Shown here: positions 55,700-64,000 of the stretch, piece by piece
How the letters are laid out: each line of letters begins with the position of its first letter
Numbering within the stretch: the first letter of the stretch is position 1
Assembly (NCBI GenBank): GCA_023846275.1
Contig: JAIUJO010000161.1
Location: 474,558-538,557, forward strand
Direction of reading: 5' to 3'
Source: Vanilla planifolia
Lineage: Eukaryota; Streptophyta; Magnoliopsida; Asparagales; Orchidaceae
DNA length: 64,000 nt
The notes under the pieces: model-generated
What the model saw: only the letters and a program-made list of their open reading frames with translations
Told to the model about the DNA's origin: nothing
Databases searched by the model: none
Made by a program: the position numbers and the translations under genes

Positions 55700-56160
55700 A
55701 TTTGGGAATAATATATAACTTGTTTTAAATAATGAAAGGATAAGTAAAAAATAGAATTATGCTAAATTAATGAATTATTTAACAATGCAACTAGAAAAGA
55801 ATTAAGAAATTGAAAAATTGACTATTATTATTTTGCTAATTCAAGGAGATGATTAAACAATTTAGATTTCTACATATGCTTTTAAATTGATACAAAAAAT
55901 GTTTCTTAAAATCAACAAGCTAACACTTTATTTCATAATAAAATAAAACCTCATCAAAGCTAATAAAGCATGTCCTCAATCTTTGAGCCATGTATAACAC
56001 TCCAATGTGTTTTGAAGATCATTAGTTTATTATGCTCAAAGTGCATGGCTTATTCTATACATCTGAATCTATTAATAATAGACACGCCAATTAAAATAAA
56101 TGGCAAAATAGTTAGGGCATGACTAATCAATCCTAATGGTGGCTCAAAGCATATGTTTGA
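55700..56160 (+). repeat. variant spacer V, copy 2
   Basis: Relative of 51,430-51,920, about 65-70% alike by eye: ctttatttcataataaaata, catcaaagctaataaagcat, atgtcctcaatctttgagcc, tttgataatttaag. It ends immediately before a truncated 5S copy. Confidence 0.6.
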
Positions 56161-56164
56161 TAAT

Positions 56165-56225
56165 TTAAGCATGCTTCGATAATAGTATTTAGATTAGTGA
56201 CCTCTAGAGAGTTTAATTAGTTCCA
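56165..56225 (+). pseudogene. 5S rRNA pseudogene 12, 5'-truncated
   Basis: Only the second half remains: ttaagcatgcttcgataata, gtgacctctagagag. The upstream flank gataattta runs straight into ttaagcatgc of the A-box, so the 5' half and the rest of the flank were deleted at the shared word ttaa. Confidence 0.75.
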
Positions 56226-57279
56226 ATTATTAATTTTTTAAAAATTAAATTATTATAAATGATAATTTATAACTTCAATTTTAATAATTAATTATCATTA
56301 AAAAGTTTATGAAAATATTGTTAATTTCATATAATAACTAACATAAGACATCGAACGTTAAATTAAAATAATAACTTTAATCTAATTTAATATTAATGTG
56401 AAATATTATTTATTTTTGTTATATAACAAACATCATATGATGATAATATATTAGAATAATTACATTATTTCTTATTTAATAAAATTTTTATTTTAAGTAT
56501 GAGTAAAAAATATTAATTTATAGTCAAAATTGTTTTAAAATGTTTGAAACATTTTAAAATAATAATAAGCATTAATACTTTATTATGTTATTTACTTTTA
56601 AATATTATATTTTTTTGAAATGTTATATTTAGTAAATATTATAAGTTTTTCTATAAGATTTAATTTTTATTTAATTATTTTTTAATTTCTTTCTCTTCAT
56701 CTCAATATCTATTGTATTCTGTGACTACCTCCTCCCTCTTATTATCATTCTCTTTTATCTTATATTTTTCTCGACCACTTTCTCTCTCCTATATCCTTCT
56801 CTCACTATCATTCTCTACTACTATTTTTCTCTTTATTTTCTCTTATCAATCAATTACTTTCAATCGCTTTTGTAAAATAGTTATTGGTATTTTTATTCTC
56901 TTTTTCAACCCATCAATAAATATTATATTAGAAATCTCTTATGATGCATAAATTAATATATAATATTTATTACAAAAATATATTTAATCATTTATTTTTA
57001 TGATGTTATTAAATTTTTTATTTATAAGAATTATAATATAATTGAAATAATTCTTAGGTGTTAACTTCAACAATATAGAAAGTAAAAGTTTACATATTTT
57101 TTAATAAATTTTATTTTCATTTTACATCAATTAAATATTTAAATTCCATAATATTATGACATATAATAAGCATAATTTTTTTTAAAAGAACATATGGCTA
57201 ACAATTTCTAAGGTTTTGGAATAGTTTCATTATGTTTAACAAAATGTTATAACAGCAACAATTTTTTTCTACTATATGC

Positions 57280-57397
57280 ATGTGTGAATGCACAAATATT
57301 ATGGTGCTATATTTCGTTAGAAATCTTCAGCAAAGCATGCTTGCCTTAGAGTAGTACTCTGATGGGAAACTTATCAAGAAGTCCTCATTTTGTAAAT
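57280..57397 (+). pseudogene. 5S rRNA pseudogene 13
   Basis: Full-length match with scattered damage: atgtgtgaatgcacaaatat, catgcttgccttagagtagt, actctgatggg, caagaagtcctcattttg. The A-box start is changed to gcaaagcatgcttg. Confidence 0.8.
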
Positions 57398-58637
57398 CCC
57401 ATTTCATATTCCTTCCTATATAATGGAAGATAAATTTTTTTAACAAGTTAACGTTATGAAGTTAAACTTCTGTAAATGATAGTTTATAATTATATTTTTT
57501 TAATAATTAAATTTCAATAATAACAGTATACATTATAATGTTATTATGAATTTTATATAACAATAAATATGACTAAACATATCTTATAACAAAATAATAA
57601 CATAATATAGTTCAATATTTCCAAAAATAACATATATCAAAAAACTGTAATTATATAATAAAATATTAAAAAACTGTAATTATACAATTAATGTTAAATA
57701 TTATTTATGTTTATTTTTCACATCACATAATATAAAGATAATAAATTAGAATCATTATATTATTTCTTATTTAATTTTTTTTTTAATTTTAAGTATGAAT
57801 AAAATAATATTAAATTAATAGGCAAAGTATTTCTTTAAATATTAGTAGTATTATAAAATAATAATAAATCTCTAATATTTTCATATTTTATTATTATTAA
57901 AAATTTTATAGGAATAATTGATAATATGTAATTAATACTATAAGTTTAATTATTAATATGTAACTTTTATTTAGTTATTTTTCTCACTTTTCACACTTTC
58001 TTAGTGTCTCTCCCATTTCTCGACTTCCTATTATCCCCTGTTATCGTTCTATTATTTGTCTTTTCATTCCATATGTTTTTATAATTTTTGCTTTTGACTA
58101 ATCCTCTTTCATTCTTTATTTTCTCAATTATATTAACATTTATTTTTTCCTCTTTATTAAATAATGTTTTAGTAATCTTCTTTATTAATTTTCTCTCAAG
58201 TTTGCTCTTACCAATCATTTACTTTTTATCTCTTTTAAAAAATACTTGTCTTTATCTCGATTATCTCTTTTTGAGGCCATCAATTGCAAATGTTTAAGAA
58301 TTATCTTGTGATTTATATTTTTACATATCATAACTATGATTATTATATATTTTATTTCTTATATTGATCTCATAATTAATTTTTTATTCATAAAAAAGAT
58401 AAGATAATTGAAGAAAATCTAATATATTTATGTCTACATCAATGAAGATAATAGTTTGTGGTTTTTCCTTTAATTACGTATGAATAAAATATTGATATTA
58501 GAGTATCTTTTGACATATATAATAGACATATTTTTTAAAAAGTACATTTTCTTGAAATTTTTTAAAATTTTAAAACTAGTGCATTTCCTTGAACATAATA
58601 ATCGCATTACTAAGAGTTTTTTTTTACTATTGTATGC

Positions 58638-58754
58638 TTGTGTGACCACATAAGTATTGTGGCACTCGATCTCATTAGAAGGCAAAAGTTAAGCTTGCAT
58701 TGGCCAAAGTAATATTAAGATGGGTGCCCTCTTTAGAAGTCATAATGTTGAAAA
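58638..58754 (+). pseudogene. 5S rRNA pseudogene 14
   Basis: Well-kept 5' part: gtgtgaccacataagtattg, ggcactcgatctcattag. The A-box is agttaagcttgcattgg, and the C-box region is agatgggtgccctctttaga. One CpG remains in cactcgatc. A T-run follows the gene. Confidence 0.85.
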
Positions 58755-59094
58755 TATTTTTTCATTTTCTTTTTTTAAATGAATAAAACTTATTTTAATA
58801 ACATATTATTGCTTAAAAATTAAATTATTGTGAATGATATTTTTTGATTAAAATTTTAATAACTAATTTCTTGTAATAAATTTATAACATTTTAATGAAT
58901 TTTATATAACAATAAATATGATACAACATATCATGTAATAAAATAATACATTAATATAGTTTAATATAAATCAAAATATGTTATATAAATTATAATACAC
59001 AAGAATTAATTTATTATTATTATATCTAAGTAACAAAAATTGACTTTTTTCTTATTTAAATTTCGCACAAATATGATTTTTATTCTTTTATATT

Positions 59095-59168
59095 CATGTG
59101 GATCCAGATAGGCATTATAATGTTAAATCAAATAAGAGCTCAAAAGTTATGAATGCTTGGCAAAGAGT
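59095..59168 (+). pseudogene. 5S rRNA pseudogene 15, 3'-truncated
   Basis: Reads catgtggatccagataggc, attataatgttaaatcaaat, aagagctcaaaagttatg, aatgcttggcaaagag, then passes into ttttgtttttctaatgaacg, the usual post-gene flank. The C-box half is missing. It lies only 457 bp after copy 14, so the unit between them has also lost most of its spacer, including the pyrimidine tract. Confidence 0.75.
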
Positions 59169-60462
59169 TTTGTTTTTCTAATGAACGATAATTGATTTTA
59201 GATACATTTTATGATAAAATATTTCAATTATAATAAATGATTGTTTATAATTATTATTTTAATAAACAATTGTTAATAATAACATTATAACACTAACATC
59301 AATTTTATATAAAAATTTATATTACACATCAATTATATAATAAAATATTAACATTAACATTATTTAATATTAAAAATATAACTTTTTTCAATTTTGATAA
59401 ATTAGAGTTAATTTATGTTCATAATAGCACTTATATGTTGTGCATAAAATTTTTTAAATACAATAGTCTTATATTAAAAAAATATTTAGAAAAAAAATAC
59501 TATCATTAATGTTAAATATTATTCATATTTATAATCTATATTACAACTTGTAAACATAATATATTAAATTAATTATATTATTACTTCTTTAATTAAATTT
59601 AAAAAAAATGCATTATTAAAATAATATTAAATTAATAATAAAAGTTTTTTAAGTATTCATAATATTCTAAAATAATAATAAGAAAAATAATTTTTATTTT
59701 TTATTATTTTGAAGTATTATAGATGATTAAATTTTTTTTTTAAAGATTTAACTTATATTTAATAATTTTTCTAACTTTCGTTCTCTTTATATCAAATTTT
59801 ACATATTCTCTTAATTTCTTCTCTCTTATTATCATTATTTTATTTATCTTTTTATTTTTTAACTATTTAAATTTTTGATGGCCTATTTCTCTTCTTTATC
59901 CCTCTCTACATTCTTATTTCTCTCTCTTTTTCAATTATTTGTTTATTTTCTCTCACTCCTCTATATTCTCTCATTTATTTCCCACTTCATTAAATCGTCT
60001 ATCATATCTCACGTTATGATCATTTCCTTTATTTTTCACATATCAATTCATGTTTTTCTCTCTATTATAGAATCGTTATCCATCATCGTTAGCTATTTTT
60101 AAAACCATTAATTAATAATATTAAAATATCTATCATGTTGCATACCTTAAAAAATAATTTTTATGATAAATATATATTTTATTATTTGACTTTATTACAT
60201 AACTTAATTTTTTATTTATAAGAGTTTGTAGAAAATGGAAGAATTTTTTTTTTCTAATTTGTATGTTATATCAAATAATAGTTTATATAATGCTTTCTTA
60301 ACTTTATGTAAAAAAGCATTAATTTTAAAATATATCATTAAAGATCTATATACGAATCCCTTTTTTCAGTGAGCGCTTACTTGACAATTTAGAAAATTAT
60401 AGAGAAGTGTACTATCTTCAAGACAATGATCACACAACTGTGCTTTTTTTTTCTATTGTATG

Positions 60463-60583
60463 CCTGTATGACCACACAAGCATTGTAGCAATAGATCTTA
60501 TCAAAACTGCAAAGCTAGGCATATTTGGGTAAGGGGTAGTATTGTGATGGGTGACCTTTTTAGAAATGCTCAAGTTGCACATA
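60463..60583 (+). pseudogene. 5S rRNA pseudogene 16
   Basis: One of the most complete copies: tatgaccacacaagcattg, tagcaatagatcttatcaaa, agctaggcatatttggg, gtagtattgtgatgggtgac, gttgcacat, then a T-run. Both promoter boxes are recognisable but changed. Confidence 0.85.
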
Positions 60584-61832
60584 TTTTTTCGTTGCAATCT
60601 TTTTTCTAACAACATGTTAAAAGAATTAATTATTATAAGTGATTGTTTATAAATAAAATTTTAGTAATTACTTGTTAATAATAACTTTATAATATTATTA
60701 TTATTTTATATAATAATAAATATGCCACATATATGCTATAATAAAATAAAAAATTAATATAGTTTGATAATAAGAAAAATAATTTAAATAAACTATATTA
60801 AATTTGAATTAATAAATTTTTATAATAATGTATTTTCTTCAAATAAAAGTTTTAAAATATAGTAATATTACATTATAGAATATTAGAAATCTAAAATTAT
60901 ATCAATATTGTTAAAAAGTTTTTATGTTAATTATGTATATTATATAATAATAAAATAATATATTAGATTAGTTATATTATTTTTTATTTGATTAACTTTT
61001 TTGAATTTTTGTTTAAGCAAAACAACATAACATTAATACAAAAAATATTCTTTAAATGTTTGTAAACCCTAATATAACATTAAACATTAAATGATTTTTA
61101 TATTTTATTATTACAAAATATTATATTTGATTAAATTATTTAATTAGCATATATTATATATTTAATTATTAAGATTTAAATTTTTATTTATTATTTCTCT
61201 CACTTATTTTTCATTATCTCAATATCTCTCATAATCTATTTCTTACTACTCAATCTTGTTAGTAATCTCTTATTTGTATCTTCTTTCTCTTCTCATATTT
61301 CTATTTGCTTGTAACTCACTTTTATCATTCCTTATTTTCTAATTTCTCATTCCCTTTCATTTTTTATTCACTTTATCTCCTACACATTCTTTCTTTCATT
61401 TTTCTCTACATTAAATAATCTTTAAATAATCTCTATTACTATTTTGCTCCTATAATTCGATGATGTTCTTCATAATTTATTGAATAGTTATTTCAATCTC
61501 TAATATCTTTGTTGTAGCCCATCAATTAATAATATTTTAGAAATATCTAATATTGCATAGTTTAATATATAATATTTATAATAAAAAATATTGTATTATC
61601 TATATTAATAATATAGCTTTGTTTTTAATATAATAAGATAATGGGAAAAATCTTATATTTAATTTATATGATATCAAAAAATAATTGCTTATGAAGATTT
61701 TTCTTAACTTTACATAAATAAAATATTTATATTAGAATATATTATGGCATATATAATAAGCACAATTTTCTTTAATGTTGATTATCTTCAACAAAATGAA
61801 GACATAACTAAGACTTGAATTTCTATTATTTG

Positions 61833-61950
61833 AGTGTGTGACCACACGAGTAATATGGCATTAGATATTGTTAAAACTCCAAAGTTAACCTTGCTTGCAC
61901 GTGACTAGTATTGTGATCTATGACCTCTTGAGAAGTCCTGTTGTTGCAAA
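61833..61950 (+). pseudogene. 5S rRNA pseudogene 17
   Basis: Near complete: gtgtgtgaccacacgagtaa, tatggcattagatattgtta, aaactccaaagttaacctt, gactagtattgtgatctatg, acctcttgagaagtcctgtt, gttgca. The next unit is only 778 bp because most of the following spacer is missing. Confidence 0.85.
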
Positions 61951-62610
61951 TTATTTTTAATATTCCTTTTTCTAAAGGGAGATTAATTTTTTTAATTACA
62001 TGATAATATTAAATCATTAAATTATTATAACTTATGGTTAATAATTCCTACTTTAGTAATTAGTTTTTTCTTCCACTCTTTCATTTACCTATTTATTTTC
62101 TCTCTCATAAATTCTCTCTTTTCTTTTTGTCTTCATCAAATCATCTCTCATCCCTTCTATTAGTATTTTCTTATTTATGTTTATTTTATCAATTTTTGTC
62201 ATTCATTTTTATAGAAAAGTTATCTCCATCACCATTATCTCTATTTTACCTAATCAATTAAGAATATAAAAGAAAATCACCCATGTTTAATAGATAAATG
62301 TAGAATATTAAAAATAATTTTATATTTATTGTTTAAATGAATTGCATAATTTAAAATTTTTATTTATAATATTTGTAACGTAATGTAAGAAATGTTATTT
62401 ATTAATGCATGTGTTATAAAAAAATAATATTTTGCATAATGTTTTTCTTAATTTTTTATAAACAATATTGATATTAGAATATATTATAACATATATAGGC
62501 ATAAAGTTTTTCTTAAAGTGCGCATGTTTGATAACTTAGAAAATGTTAGAAAATATTACAATATCCTGAGGACAATAATCACAGAAATATGATTTCTTTT
62601 GTTATGAATA

Positions 62611-62728
62611 CATGTATCACCACACCAACATTATAGCAGTAGAACTTGTTGCAAGTCCAAACATAAGAATAACTAAGTAAGAGTAGTTTGGGGATGGGTG
62701 ACATCATAAGAACTGTTCTTGTTAACAT
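62611..62728 (+). pseudogene. 5S rRNA pseudogene 18 (last in the array)
   Basis: Reads catgtatcaccacaccaaca, ttatagcagtagaacttgtt, then a damaged A-box (cataagaataactaag), a good gagtagtttggggatgggtg, and an eroded 3' end (aactgttcttgttaaca). Confidence 0.8.
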
Positions 62729-63317
62729 GTTTTTATAACAATATTTTTCTAATGAAAGACAACTTTTCTAACAAATTAATGTTGAGAAAATTAAATTATT
62801 AGACATTAGTTATTAATAATAGCTTTATAATATTATTACTCATTTTATATAAAGTAACATATTTTATTAATAATAAATTAGAATTAATTTAATTTTATAA
62901 TAATCTTTATATTGTTTATAAATTTTTTTCGTATAGTAATATTATATTATAGAATATTAAAAATCTAAAATTGTATCGTTACTTTTAAGTATTACATAAT
63001 ATAAAAATGATATTTGAGAATAGTTGTATTATTTTTTTTTAGTTAACTTCTCCAATTTTAAGTATGAATAGAGTAATATAATATTAATAGTCAAGTTATT
63101 TGTTAAATATTTTTAAAATTTAAAAATAATTTTAGAAATAAAATATTATTATTTTTTAATTATTATAAAATATTATAGATAATTAACATGGTATATTAAT
63201 ATATATTATATTTTTATTTATAAAGAATTAATTTTTATTTAACTATTTCTCTTTTTTTTTTCTCTTTATCTCAATATCTCTTACATTCTCTCGCTTCTTA
63301 CTCTATCTTATTATTAT

Positions 63318-63815
63318 GAATTTCATAACGAGATGAGCATAAATAAAACATAAGATGTTGCTTTTAGATGACTCTAATTATATTACTTTTGCGTCGATAA
63401 GATTAGGGTTGTAATTTTTTAACATACAATGCAATAAAACATAAATAATAATAAATTATTTTTTTGTATTGGGTAAAGAAATGTTAAAACAAAAAATTAT
63501 ATAAATTATAACAATATGATATATCCAAATTGAAGGCATTTTTTAATGAAACAAGTAAATTATATAAGAAGGTTGCACACCAAGGCACTAAAGAGATTAA
63601 GCATAGTATAAATGATTATCAATTCATATACTAATTAAAATGGCTCAAAAATTTTTCCAAAACTCTTGAAAATAAAATATTTACAAATATAGAGATGAAA
63701 GAAATGTTGGATAGAGCTCATTAACTTGGGTTTATTGACATTTACTTTTTCTCAATCAGACCACATTTAGAATTACTAAGAATTAATTATTTCAATAATC
63801 ATAAAGAAACAAAAT
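63318..63815 (-). repeat. 400-bp satellite, block 10, minus orientation
   Basis: Satellite returns right after the last pyrimidine tract of the 5S array. The hallmarks are aaattatataagaaggttgc (reverse of the caacttt-aatttatc segment), gatagagctcatt (63,711) and ttctcaatcagaccacattt (63,751). This puts 400-bp satellite on both sides of the 5S array, plus on the left and minus on the right. Confidence 0.75.
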
Positions 63816-64000
63816 TTAAAAAAAGTGTTACAAAAGAAGAAGAATTAAAAAATGAAGAAAAAAAATTAAGAAGTAGATGTAAAGTAAAGAAAAAAAGACA
63901 TATAAGCTTAAAAAAGAAAAATTAGGATAGATAAGTTGAGGAACAAAACAGAATCAGAAGTACAAAAAGATGAAGAGAAGGAAGAATAAGAAATTAAAAA
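63816..64000. other. purine-rich stretch at the window end
   Basis: Almost only A and G on the plus strand (gaagaagaatt, gatgaagagaaggaagaat). It does not follow the satellite unit. It might be the start of an inverted pyrimidine-type module, but the window ends before this can be judged. Confidence 0.4.

Larger units (their letters stand above)
39566..63310 (+). repeat. tandem array of decayed 5S rDNA-derived units, about 1.3-1.4 kb each
   Basis: Unidirectional array. A typical unit holds, in order: an 80-bp upstream flank (gcttgataatttagaaaatt...aatcacacaactatg), a 5S rRNA pseudogene of about 118 bp, a T-run, and a flank like taatgagtgataattgattt. Then come 600-700 bp of very AT-rich spacer with recurring words (atgacacatcatgtgatata, attagaattaatttatgttt), a pyrimidine tract, and a stretch like agcccatcaattaataatat. 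5S starts lie near 40569, 41889, 43169, 44600, 45904, 48585, 49899, 50676, 51989, 53093, 54527, 56165 (3' part only), 57280, 58638, 59095, 60463, 61833 and 62611. Plant 5S genes normally occur in tandem arrays, usually with spacers of a few hundred bp, so this spacer is long. A fossil 5S rDNA locus or a satellite built on a 5S gene both fit. Confidence 0.85.

Noticed and set aside
43934..60102. Recurring Leu/Ser/Phe-rich frames at 43,934, 46,740 (minus), 49,324, 56,712, 58,088 and 59,875
   Set aside because: They all lie in the pyrimidine tract of the array unit. Their likeness comes from the repeat itself and low complexity, not from a protein.
40569..62728. The 5S copies as LTRs of Cassandra retrotransposons, which carry 5S sequence
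   Set aside because: I saw no primer-binding site, polypurine tract or TG...CA ends. The copies share a long common spacer in phase and all face one way, which fits a tandem array better. A consensus search could still overturn this.
40569..62728. Functional 5S rRNA genes
   Set aside because: Every copy has substitutions in the A-box or C-box, truncation, or lost ends. None matches plant 5S closely enough to be transcribed and folded normally.
1..64000. Organellar or bacterial origin because of the low GC
   Set aside because: No organellar genes or bacterial coding density are present. Plant nuclear 5S-derived tandem units and a gypsy relic point to nuclear DNA.

Overview
The window is AT-rich (low-20s percent GC by eye), CpG-poor plant nuclear DNA made almost entirely of old, decayed repeats. 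I found no intact protein-coding gene, tRNA or CRISPR array. The organism call rests on the 5S rRNA-derived copies between 40.5 and 62.7 kb. Their A-box (gttaagcatgcttggg) and C-box (gatgggtgacctcttgagaag) follow the plant 5S sequence and not the animal one. A broken Ty3/gypsy reverse transcriptase also fits a plant. C-to-T and G-to-A changes predominate, as expected from long-term deamination of methylated cytosine in heterochromatin. A large-genome plant with AT-rich old repeats (gymnosperm or parasitic plant) is possible, but the species cannot be read from the sequence.

Layout. (1) 1-39,560 is a diverged satellite with a period of roughly 400 bp. It lies in nine blocks that switch strand at about 3.18, 13.2/14.3, 21.58, 24.87, 26.68, 27.1, 35.58 and 37.1 kb. 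The one sizeable interruption (13.24-14.34 kb) carries the gypsy relic on the minus strand. (2) 39,566-63,310 is a second tandem family with a unit of about 1.3-1.4 kb. Each unit has an upstream flank, a 5S rRNA pseudogene followed by a T-run, a very AT-rich spacer, and a 200-400 bp pyrimidine-rich tract. Eighteen 5S copies are visible, all on the plus strand, most 1.28-1.43 kb apart, with short (457, 777, 778 bp) and long (1,638, 2,681 bp) intervals that mark deletions and insertions. (3) From 63,318 the 400-bp satellite returns on the minus strand, so the 5S array is embedded in the satellite. The last 180 bp is purine-rich.

Several non-repeat pieces interrupt the 5S array. A 216-bp element is present twice in opposite orientation at 99% identity (45,346-45,561 and 48,183-48,398). 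A 1.8-kb segment (46,578-48,396) is inverted and bounded by a perfect 32-bp inverted duplication, the signature of a staggered-break inversion. A short module is shared by the left array edge, the inverted segment and 51.16-51.30 kb. Two islands (50.8-51.1 and 54.9-55.6 kb) hold short open frames with ordinary protein-like composition that I cannot assign. A variant spacer is shared by 51.43-51.92 and 55.70-56.16 kb.

No genes work together here. The biological interest is a fossil 5S rDNA locus, or a 5S-derived satellite, with unusually long spacers, preserved inside another satellite. Coordinates of repeat boundaries are by-eye estimates, usually good to a few tens of bases.
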